From contig JAGQVX010000018.1 in assembly GCA_020437755.1 (NCBI GenBank), positions 1 to 40,423 of the forward strand: 40,423 nt of DNA, in the 5' to 3' direction. The notes beneath the pieces were generated by a model. That model saw only the letters and a list, made by a program, of their open reading frames with translations. It was not told the DNA's origin and did no database searches. Position numbers and translations under genes: made by a program. Below, in pieces: positions 24,529 to 31,428 of the stretch. Origin of the DNA: Flavobacteriales bacterium. GTDB taxonomy: Bacteria > Bacteroidota > Bacteroidia > Flavobacteriales_D > Sanyastnellaceae. How positions within the stretch are numbered: the first letter of the stretch is position 1; each line of letters begins with the position of its first letter.

Positions 24529-26154
24529 TTAGTTTCCTGCTCGAATTATCTGAACTACAGGAAAATAGCTATGTTCGCCATGCGGCAAATGTTGTTTTAA
24601 TCGAGTAGCTGACTGTGCCTTGCTCACTTCGATTGCAGAGTCCGAAACTTCTTCTATTTGGTCTCCTCGCCACAGTCCGCAGTGATCCGCAGGGCTCCCG
24701 GGCCATACTTCGGTGATTTTTCCCTTGGAATCGCACTGGGCTCCCCAAAGGTGTTCAAGAGGTTTTTCGGCATTCGCCAAATGGATTTTCCATCCCATTT
24801 GGCCCAGTGCTTCTTCCAGTTCCTGCATGTAGTCGATCGTATCATAAATGTACTGATCAAACCATGAATGCCAATTCCACGGACAAATATCTTCCAGGGC
24901 GCGCTCCAAATCGGCTCGTTGATAGCCAGTGGAATGTTCCCCGAATCGATCCATGAGCAGTCGCATCCAGTCGGCGATGTTCTTCTCACCGTTGGTAAGT
25001 GCCTGTATGCGGGCATCAATCATCAACGCTACAAGCGCACCTTCATTATAAATAGAAACCTTCCTCCAGGGAATACCGGCCACATAGCCGTCAACCCATG
25101 TATCGGCGGAACTGGCCGCCAAAGAATGATGGTGCCTTCCGGGATTGTGCAGGTAGCGCTGGACGCGGGCGGCTAGTTTTTTGGCGTATGCCTCAGAACT
25201 TAAAACCCCACACAACCACAAATACTTATCGCCCATATACGTGGTAACGCCTTCATAGATGTATCCCAATTCACAAGGAATCGATTTCAAAAAGTTGTAA
25301 GGCGAATAGGCCGCCGGACGAAGTCGCTTAACATTCCAGGCATGATACAATTCGTGGCTGGCAATGCCAATCAGATCGAAATAGAACCCTTCTGAACCTG
25401 AATCGGTATCCGGGCCCAGGACAATGACGGTGCTGTTCTTATGTTCAACTCCGTGATAGGCACGCACAGCGGGTATTTGGTACATGAAGTGGTAAGCCTC
25501 ACAGGGCATTGATCCAAAATCTTCTACCTGCGCAGCGATGAACGCGCGGTGATCGGCTTCAAATCGGCCCAGGTCGAATTGTGGTTTGCCGTGAATCCAA
25601 ATGTGAAATTCACACTCCTCCATCACGAAACTCCTGTGAATGAGGTGCGGTGAACATATCACCGGACTATCAGCGAGTTCATCAAATGAATCAGCTTCGA
25701 TTTGGCAAATATTCCCGTGATCCAGCTGACAGGCAATTTCGAAGTGTTCAGGTATATTGAAGCGAACGGTAAACCCAAGATCCAGATGGTCGGGGTTGAA
25801 GAGGAAGCAATTCACCGGATTGAGGTACAATTGATCTTGATCCAACCAGCATCCGCCCGCATCTAAATGATTGGTATAATAGGTATAGCTAACCTGAAGC
25901 ACTCCGGCATGAACATTATGAACTGCCCAAATGTTGGGTTCCTCCTTGGTCCAGGACAACACAACGCCGTCTTGTTCGAACGCAATACGCTGGATATTGG
26001 CGGCGTAGTTGGCATTTTCATATCTGCCCGGGCGCCAGAGCGACAAGGCCAGTCGCGCTGTTCCATCCTCCGACACGGGAAACTGAGCCTTAAATTCCAC
26101 CAATCGGCGGTGAGGATCACCGGGCGTGACCGTATAAAGGATGGTTCGAGACAT
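24529..26154 (-). CDS. M61 family peptidase (glycyl aminopeptidase-like) with PDZ domain
   Basis: A 541-residue gluzincin metallopeptidase. It has the N-terminal M61 beta domain (residues 1-170, with YTVTPGDPHRRLVEFKAQFP). The zinc motif is HELYHAWNVKRLRP (about residue 255-270) with the downstream Glu ligand in IYEGVTTYMGDKYLW, and a C-terminal PDZ-like segment (GKITEVWPGSPADHCGLWRGDQIEEV, about 478-505). No signal peptide is visible, so it is probably cytosolic. It follows the PafA-like gene by 3 nt and lies 51 nt upstream of the DUF4389 gene. The 15-mer copy at 24769 encodes HLANAE. Confidence 0.92.
   Translation of the reverse strand: MSRTILYTVTPGDPHRRLVEFKAQFPVSEDGTARLALSLWRPGRYENANYAANIQRIAFEQDGVVLSWTKEEPNIWAVHNVHAGVLQVSYTYYTNHLDAGGCWLDQDQLYLNPVNCFLFNPDHLDLGFTVRFNIPEHFEIACQLDHGNICQIEADSFDELADSPVICSPHLIHRSFVMEECEFHIWIHGKPQFDLGRFEADHRAFIAAQVEDFGSMPCEAYHFMYQIPAVRAYHGVEHKNSTVIVLGPDTDSGSEGFYFDLIGIASHELYHAWNVKRLRPAAYSPYNFLKSIPCELGYIYEGVTTYMGDKYLWLCGVLSSEAYAKKLAARVQRYLHNPGRHHHSLAASSADTWVDGYVAGIPWRKVSIYNEGALVALMIDARIQALTNGEKNIADWMRLLMDRFGEHSTGYQRADLERALEDICPWNWHSWFDQYIYDTIDYMQELEEALGQMGWKIHLANAEKPLEHLWGAQCDSKGKITEVWPGSPADHCGLWRGDQIEEVSDSAIEVSKAQSATRLKQHLPHGEHSYFPVVQIIRAGN
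24769..24783 (+). repeat. Dispersed 15-mer GGCATTCGCCAAATG, copy 6 (inside M61 gene)
   Basis: Exact copy, read on the coding strand as His-Leu-Ala-Asn-Ala. It also forms one arm of a perfect 9-bp inverted repeat, GCCAAATGG (24776-24784) / CCATTTGGC (24795-24803). Confidence 0.9.
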
Positions 26155-26157
26155 GGA

Positions 26158-27810
26158 TTACCGTTGAATAGCAGGTGAAATCATGGATCCGGTTGTCCCG
26201 CTGGGCATCTGAATTTTCATTATAGCCGAAAGCGTAGGGGCAATGTCTGCCGTGCGGGTGTAGTCATAATGCTGTCCCGTTTCAACGCCTGCACCATAAA
26301 TGATCAATGGTACATGTGTGTCGTAGGCAAACGGGCTACCATGGGTGGTACCTGTACGGTTGTAGGTAATCCATCCCGGGTTGGTCACTACCATAACATC
26401 ACCGGAGAGCTTGGCTAAGAATCCATTCTGAATAATCCCATAAATACCTCGAGTAAACTCAGCATTTTTAAGGGTCTCGGCTGTGATTACGGTATGGACT
26501 CCTTCGTATTCCAGACAAAGTGCAGCGATCATTTCTTCGACATCATCCACTTCCACGTCTTGCTGTCGCATGAGGTCATGGTTGAGGAAAAACTGATCGT
26601 TGAAATAACTCAGTACCCATTCTCCTTCGCCCAGTTTTTCGTTGAGCATAGCCTTTACATCTTCAATCATATTCCCCGGCTGCCAGTATCCGCCCGGAAT
26701 TTGCTCTTTTTCCAAATAGCTGGGGACATGGGGAGAACCATGGTCGGCGGTGAGGAATATAGTCACCTGATCCAATCCGATTTGCTCATCCAAATAATTG
26801 AAAAACGCCTCCAACTGTCTGTCGAGTCTCAGATAAATGTCCTGTGTTTCCATGGCATCTACTCCAAATCGGTGTCCTACATAATCGTTGGCCGAAAAGC
26901 TGATGGCCAGCAAGTCGGTTATATCATCGGCGCCCATTTGTTCGTTTTCGATTGCCCATTTGGCGAATGCCAGCGTAAGTTCATTGCCTTGCGGAACCGT
27001 TTTCAAAATGCTGTAATTGTCATTTTGAGGTCCAAGTTCTTGCAGGTTGTAAGGAAACGTGGGAGAAACCTTTCCGGTAATCGCCCCTTCGAAAGGGTTG
27101 TTGTCGGCGTGGCTTTCATTATATGCCGATGGATCGAGCAGGAGGTTCCATGTCTGCAGCATCAGATCGGATTTGATGCTTGAATTGTTGAATTGATCAA
27201 CCCAGGCCGGAAGGGCGTCCATATAATCGGAACAGGTCACAAAATTGCCTTCCGTGCCCCCCATAAACCAATAGGCCGCATCGCCGCCCTGTCCCATGGG
27301 AAGAAGGGAGCTGCGATCTTTTAACGCAATTCCGATGGTCTTAGAGGCTCCTTGCGTGGCCAACTCCAACTCTTCACTGAGTGTAGATGAAAGGAGGCGA
27401 AAAGCTGACATTTTAGCTGTGGGGTTGGAGGTGCCTACCGGAGTTACCATACTATCTGCGGCGCAGTACATCACGGTGCCCGTATTTCGGTCGAACCAGT
27501 CGTTGGCAATTATACCATGAGTGGAAGGTGTTGTGCCTGTGTAAATGGAAGCGTGTCCGGGTCCGGTGAAGGTTGGTGCATACGAATAGTGATGGTTGTG
27601 ACTCACGAACCCCTGGTCCATCAACCTGCGGAAACCACCCTGCCCAAAGTCGTCGTAATATCGAGTGAGATAGTCGTAGCGCATTTGGTCAATGACAATG
27701 CCAATAACAAGTTTTGGTTTGCCATCTGCTGGCGGAGTTTCAGCCATGGATACCAGTGGTTGGGGTGCGCAGGCGGTAAGGCAAATAAGGATAAAAAATA
27801 GTCGCTTCAT
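26158..27810 (-). CDS. Alkaline phosphatase superfamily protein, PafA-like, lipoprotein
   Basis: A 550-residue exported phosphatase. The N-terminus is a lipoprotein signal with lipobox LTAC (Cys14). Metal-binding Asp is in GIVIDQMRYDYLTRYY, and the threonine nucleophile is probably Thr82 in APTFTGPGHASIYTG. Further metal ligands are in FLTADHGSPHVPSYL and the C-terminal GTTHGSPFAYDTHVPLIIYG. This pattern matches the calcium-activated, phosphate-insensitive PafA enzymes of Flavobacteria, which release phosphate from monoesters at the cell surface. It leads a transcript with the M61 gene 3 nt downstream. The segment LAFAKWA is encoded by a dispersed 15-mer copy. Confidence 0.92.
   Translation of the reverse strand: MKRLFFILICLTACAPQPLVSMAETPPADGKPKLVIGIVIDQMRYDYLTRYYDDFGQGGFRRLMDQGFVSHNHHYSYAPTFTGPGHASIYTGTTPSTHGIIANDWFDRNTGTVMYCAADSMVTPVGTSNPTAKMSAFRLLSSTLSEELELATQGASKTIGIALKDRSSLLPMGQGGDAAYWFMGGTEGNFVTCSDYMDALPAWVDQFNNSSIKSDLMLQTWNLLLDPSAYNESHADNNPFEGAITGKVSPTFPYNLQELGPQNDNYSILKTVPQGNELTLAFAKWAIENEQMGADDITDLLAISFSANDYVGHRFGVDAMETQDIYLRLDRQLEAFFNYLDEQIGLDQVTIFLTADHGSPHVPSYLEKEQIPGGYWQPGNMIEDVKAMLNEKLGEGEWVLSYFNDQFFLNHDLMRQQDVEVDDVEEMIAALCLEYEGVHTVITAETLKNAEFTRGIYGIIQNGFLAKLSGDVMVVTNPGWITYNRTGTTHGSPFAYDTHVPLIIYGAGVETGQHYDYTRTADIAPTLSAIMKIQMPSGTTGSMISPAIQR
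26957..26971 (-). repeat. Dispersed 15-mer GGCATTCGCCAAATG, copy 7 (inside phosphatase gene)
   Basis: Exact copy, here with the 15-mer on the coding strand and read in the frame Ala-Phe-Ala-Lys-Trp, unlike the HLANA frame of the other genic copies. Confidence 0.9.
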
Positions 27811-27827
27811 GATGATTGCTTCTCGGG

Positions 27828-27835
27828 CAAATGTA
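27828..27835 (-). promoter_or_regulatory. -7 box of the PafA-like gene (TACATTTG)
   Basis: Exact TAnnTTTG on the minus strand, 17 nt upstream of the ATG at 27810. Confidence 0.55.
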
Positions 27836-27879
27836 GCGATACTTCCGCCGCGGGTGGAATTTCCCGTGTAAAATCGGTG

Positions 27880-28254
27880 TTAGGAAAGTACTTTTCGCGA
27901 GACCACGAAAAAGACGATCAGACAAATTACCACGTTCAATAAGACGTTCAGTATCGCGATTCCGGTTTGACCCGATTTAATGAGTTGAATGGTCTCCATG
28001 GAGAAGGTCGAAAAGGTTGAGAAACCTCCGCAGAAGCCCACCATGAGAAACAAGGTCCAGGTACTTCCGGGCCCCAACCATTTGGCGGATGCCATAACAG
28101 TGAAAAAAGCCAGCAGACCGGTTGCCAATGTATTCGACAGCAAAGTAGCTACTGGAAAATTCCGCACATGCGGCAGCAGCGCGAGGGATATTCCATAACG
28201 CAACACACTTCCCAATCCACCGCCCAGAAATACCGCCAGCCAGTTCATTGTCAT
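27880..28254 (-). CDS. crcB: Fluoride efflux channel CrcB/FluC
   Basis: A 124-residue four-helix membrane protein (MTMNWLAVFLGGGLGSVLRYGIS) with the family marks GGGLGSVLRY, the pore Asn in ATLLSNTLATG and the sodium-site/selectivity motif GFCGGFSTFSTFSMET. As a dual-topology dimer it exports fluoride. The ATG at 28254 overlaps the PAP2 stop by 4 nt; a longer frame upstream lies in the PAP2 gene. It is the last gene of the polysaccharide operon. No fluoride riboswitch is visible, and the position argues against fluoride control. A near copy of the 15-mer encodes ASAKW. Confidence 0.93.
   Translation of the reverse strand: MTMNWLAVFLGGGLGSVLRYGISLALLPHVRNFPVATLLSNTLATGLLAFFTVMASAKWLGPGSTWTLFLMVGFCGGFSTFSTFSMETIQLIKSGQTGIAILNVLLNVVICLIVFFVVSRKVLS
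28079..28093 (-). repeat. Near copy of the 15-mer (GGCATCCGCCAAATG) in crcB
   Basis: One mismatch; same variant and same downstream GTTGGGG as the copy in trxB. Confidence 0.6.
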
Positions 28255-28850
28255 TCCGTTTTGGTGTGAATGTACCTCTTTCTCAGAAACTCTTTCCCAA
28301 CCCATACGAGCATTCCGATCAGACTGCCCCACAGCGCCCCGGCAATGATATCGCTGGGGAAATGTACGCCCAGATAAATACGCGTGTACGATATCAGAGC
28401 CGCCCAGCCGAATATCAGAACGGCCAATGCCCGGCGAGCCGGACGAAGTGAGAGCCAGATGAACATAGCAAGTCCGAAGAAGTTTGTAGCATGCGATGAC
28501 AAAAAGCCGTATTGACCACCCTTGTAAATATTGCCGTGAAAGTCATTAACGTGATGCAAGAGCCCGTCTAATTCCAGATTGTGTGAAGGGCGGTAACGGA
28601 GAAACACATTTTTGAAGAGGTGCACAGAGGTTTGATCGGATATGAGAATGACCATTCCCACACCCAGTATGACCAGACCGAGATAGCGCCAACCTCCCTT
28701 TTTGTAGAGGAGGTACACCAAGAATATCAACCACGGACCGCTCGCGAGCGTTTGCGTGAGCACGTACATAACGGTATCGAGCCATGGGGCATGATGGCCG
28801 TTTAAAAAGAGGAGGAGTTCATGATCCCAGCGTTCGAGGGTTTCGAGCAC
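28251..28850 (-). CDS. PAP2 family membrane phosphatase
   Basis: A 199-residue integral-membrane phosphatase with the three signature motifs: KNVFLRYRP (KxxxxxxRP), GFLSSHATN (a variant of PSGH) and SYTRIYLGVHFPSD (SRxxxxxHxxxD with Tyr-Thr-Arg before it). It probably dephosphorylates undecaprenyl pyrophosphate or another lipid phosphate on the periplasmic face. That suits its place at the end of a polysaccharide operon, where carrier lipid must be recycled. It starts 12 nt after the lytic transglycosylase gene and overlaps crcB. Confidence 0.92.
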   Translation of the reverse strand: MLETLERWDHELLLFLNGHHAPWLDTVMYVLTQTLASGPWLIFLVYLLYKKGGWRYLGLVILGVGMVILISDQTSVHLFKNVFLRYRPSHNLELDGLLHHVNDFHGNIYKGGQYGFLSSHATNFFGLAMFIWLSLRPARRALAVLIFGWAALISYTRIYLGVHFPSDIIAGALWGSLIGMLVWVGKEFLRKRYIHTKTE

Positions 28851-28862
28851 GAGAAGAGCAGA

Positions 28863-29798
28863 TTAGTGGGTGAAGTCGCGATTGACGGGCAGCTTGATGG
28901 TGTATGAGTTTCCGGCAGATACCGTAATATCATCGCTGCGCAGCCATGGATTTAACGTTTTCAATACCTTATAATTAACACCGAGCTCGAGAGCAAACGT
29001 AGCTAAATCGCTCACAGAATGATCCAATTCAAAGTCTTCCGTTTCATAGGGTGCGTACAGGTCGCCGTCCTGAAGCACAAAGCCATACGCTTCCGGATTG
29101 GAAAATATCTGCTTCACTGCTGCAATGCGGTACACATAACGTTCTGTTTCCGAATTGAGCAAGAGGTCCCAGTAAGAGTCCACTTTTTGTTTGTTCAATG
29201 CGCGATCAACTCCGCCCATACCCATATTGTAGGACGCAGCAACCAAAGCCCAGTCGTGGTATTTTTCATACGCATCGCGTAAATAGTCACATGCCGCTTC
29301 AGTGGCCTTTTCAACGTGGTAACGCTCATCTACCTGGGTATTGACTTCCAGACCATATGATTGTCCTGTACTCTTCAGAAACTGCCAAAACCCGGTGGCG
29401 CCGGCTGGAGAAACGGTTTGCGTGAGTCCACTTTCAATTACTGCGAGGTACTTGAAGTCTTCAGGAATTCCGTTTTGTTGCAGTAAGGGCTCAATTACCG
29501 GAAACCAGCGATGAGCGCGCTTCATGGTGAGGAATGTATTGGAATGCCAGTACGAGTTGACCAGCATTTCACGATCGAGTTTTTCTCTTACATCAATAAT
29601 TTCGGTTGGAATTTCTTCTCCGGCAAAGGTCATGCGTTCCGGTGTCAACGGACTCTCATAGCGCGCTGCAGCCTCATCGGATGTAGGGGCAAGTTTTTCA
29701 GGGCTGTGATTGGTGAAGCTGGCGAAAATGAGAACCATGGCCATGCATGCCATTCCTGCCAGAATCATAAAAGGGGAGAAGCTTGATGTGCGTTTCAT
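28863..29798 (-). CDS. Lytic transglycosylase, MltD-like SLT domain
   Basis: A 311-residue peptidoglycan lyase when started at the ATG at 29798, which overlaps the stop of the upstream transferase gene (ATGA); the longer open frame is inside that gene. An N-terminal membrane anchor or signal (FMILAGMACMAMVLIFASF) precedes the SLT domain (about 110-240). That domain has catalytic Glu in VIESGLTQTVSPAGATGFWQF, YGLEVNTQVDERYH, and ALVAASYNMGMGGV. The C-terminus (about 260-305) looks like a diverged LysM module ending in YTIKLPVN. Its place within the export operon suggests it opens the wall for the secretion machinery. Confidence 0.9.
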   Translation of the reverse strand: MKRTSSFSPFMILAGMACMAMVLIFASFTNHSPEKLAPTSDEAAARYESPLTPERMTFAGEEIPTEIIDVREKLDREMLVNSYWHSNTFLTMKRAHRWFPVIEPLLQQNGIPEDFKYLAVIESGLTQTVSPAGATGFWQFLKSTGQSYGLEVNTQVDERYHVEKATEAACDYLRDAYEKYHDWALVAASYNMGMGGVDRALNKQKVDSYWDLLLNSETERYVYRIAAVKQIFSNPEAYGFVLQDGDLYAPYETEDFELDHSVSDLATFALELGVNYKVLKTLNPWLRSDDITVSAGNSYTIKLPVNRDFTH

Positions 29799-30871
29799 GA
29801 GTATGAATATTTTCCTCGCGACAAGTTGCGTCGCGATATAACAAATAACGTAAAGAATACGATCAACATATATACCACACTCAACCATATCATCCACAGT
29901 CGATTGTTATGACCGAAAGAGAGCTGGTATGCCAAGAAAATATTAACTACCGTCAAGGCGCCATAGAGCATAGCCACATGCTGGTCTTTAAATCCACAGT
30001 ATACCAGGTTGTGCGTGGTGTGATCCCTGCCTCCTACCATGGGTGACCTTCCATGACTGAGCCGGTTGATGCTCACAATGGTCGTGTCGCAGAGCGGTAT
30101 AAGAAATACCAAACCGATGGTGAGAGGTGCTGTGATCCAGTCGGTTAATACGTCAAAACCACGTGCAAGGTTCCAACCGTAAGGGATGGCCAAGACCGCC
30201 AGGAGCAGCCCAAGCAACTGGCTTCCGCTGTCGCCCATGAACATCTTGCTGGGATGCCAGTTGAAGCGCAGAAAAGCGACCAAAACAGCGATCATGGAAA
30301 TCACCAGGGCCATGATTCCGGAATCTCCATCTCCAAGCCAAAACATGGCCACACTGCAAAAGACCAAAACGCCTGTTGATACCAAACTGGTCACTGCGTC
30401 CATATTGTCGAGCATGTTCAAACTATTCATCATGGCCATGATCCAAACTACCGTCAGAATCCGGTCGGCGATTGGCATGTCCAGGATGGTGATTTCAATT
30501 CCTGAGAAAACAATGATCAGGGCGCAGGCAGCCTGCGAAATGAGCTTGACTACAGGACGGGTGTTGTTGGCGTCGTCATACAATCCGGAAAGAAAAGCGA
30601 TGCAGCCGGCGGTGACCAGGGGGAGAATGGGTAGCTGCGGTAAGGCTTCGAGTCCGAGCCATCCGCTGAAAGCGCTGCCCGCCAGGAACGCCACAAAAAA
30701 TCCAATTCCACCAATGGTAGGTTTTGCCTGATCGCTCCAGCGAATGAGGAGTTCACCACTTTGATTCTTTTTGCCGGGTGATTTGAGGAATTTCAGGAGG
30801 AGGTGATAGAGCACAAGGCCAAATGCAAAAACGGCTATACCCAACCATCCGTATGTCCAGGTCAAACTCAT
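29795..30871 (-). CDS. Undecaprenyl-phosphate sugar-1-phosphate transferase (MraY/WecA family)
   Basis: A 358-residue polytopic membrane enzyme starting glycan assembly by loading a HexNAc-1-phosphate onto undecaprenyl phosphate. Family motifs: SDQAKPTIGGIGFF, FLSGLYDDANNTRPVVKL (Asp pair), NSLNMLDNMDAV (catalytic Asp) and FMGDSGSQLLGL. HGRSPMVGGRDHTTHNLVY is typical of the WecA/TagO branch rather than MraY. It overlaps rfbC upstream and the lytic transglycosylase gene downstream by 4 nt each. Likely GlcNAc or a related sugar; the substrate is inferred only. Confidence 0.92.
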   Translation of the reverse strand: MSLTWTYGWLGIAVFAFGLVLYHLLLKFLKSPGKKNQSGELLIRWSDQAKPTIGGIGFFVAFLAGSAFSGWLGLEALPQLPILPLVTAGCIAFLSGLYDDANNTRPVVKLISQAACALIIVFSGIEITILDMPIADRILTVVWIMAMMNSLNMLDNMDAVTSLVSTGVLVFCSVAMFWLGDGDSGIMALVISMIAVLVAFLRFNWHPSKMFMGDSGSQLLGLLLAVLAIPYGWNLARGFDVLTDWITAPLTIGLVFLIPLCDTTIVSINRLSHGRSPMVGGRDHTTHNLVYCGFKDQHVAMLYGALTVVNIFLAYQLSFGHNNRLWMIWLSVVYMLIVFFTLFVISRRNLSRGKYSYS

Positions 30872-31428
30872 GAATCGCTCAGCAGAAAGGGAACACTCGA
30901 ATCGAGAAAGGGTGTTCCGTTTTGATCTTTTTCCGATACCGTAGGTTCAGCCACCGGCCACTGGATACCCAGTTCCGGATCGTTCCACTGCATGACCCGT
31001 TCATGATCGGGTTGGTAAAACTGATCGCATTTATAGCAGAAAATGGTGTCTGCTTCCAAAGTCATAAAGCCATGCGCGAACCCACGCGGAATGAGCAACT
31101 GGTTTTTCAGATCACCGCGCAACTCAACTGCTGCATGTTGTCCAAACGTTGGAGAGTCCATGCGCAAGTCTACGACTACATCCAGTGCTGCCCCCCGAAC
31201 CACGCGTACCAATTTGGCCTGTGCAAAAGGGGGGAGCTGATAGTGCAGGCCACGAAGAATATGCTTGCCCGAACACGATTCATTGTCCTGAACCCATACC
31301 CGATCAAACCCACAAGCGTCGCGCAGCACATTTTCGTTAAACGTCTCGAGAAAATAACCACGCTCGTCACCGTACACGTCAGGTCTCAGCTCGAATAGTC
31401 CGGGAATGTCAAAGGTCAGGGTTTTCAT
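30868..31428 (-). CDS. rfbC: dTDP-4-dehydrorhamnose 3,5-epimerase
   Basis: A 186-residue cupin-fold epimerase (RmlC) of dTDP-L-rhamnose synthesis. It shows ELRPDVYGDERGYFLETFNE, VQDNESCSGKHILRGLHYQLPPFAQAKLVRVVRGAALDVVVDLR (catalytic His in LRGLHYQ) and IPRGFAHGFMTLEADTIFCYKCDQFY. I took the ATG at 31428, which overlaps the stop of the Wzc-like gene (ATGA), over an open stretch beginning at 31452. The other rml genes (A, B, D) are not in the window, so rhamnose supply must be completed elsewhere. Confidence 0.94.
   Translation of the reverse strand: MKTLTFDIPGLFELRPDVYGDERGYFLETFNENVLRDACGFDRVWVQDNESCSGKHILRGLHYQLPPFAQAKLVRVVRGAALDVVVDLRMDSPTFGQHAAVELRGDLKNQLLIPRGFAHGFMTLEADTIFCYKCDQFYQPDHERVMQWNDPELGIQWPVAEPTVSEKDQNGTPFLDSSVPFLLSDS

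Noticed and set aside
27811..28254. Fluoride riboswitch near crcB
   Set aside because: crcB overlaps the preceding gene, leaving no leader, and no riboswitch-like fold is evident.
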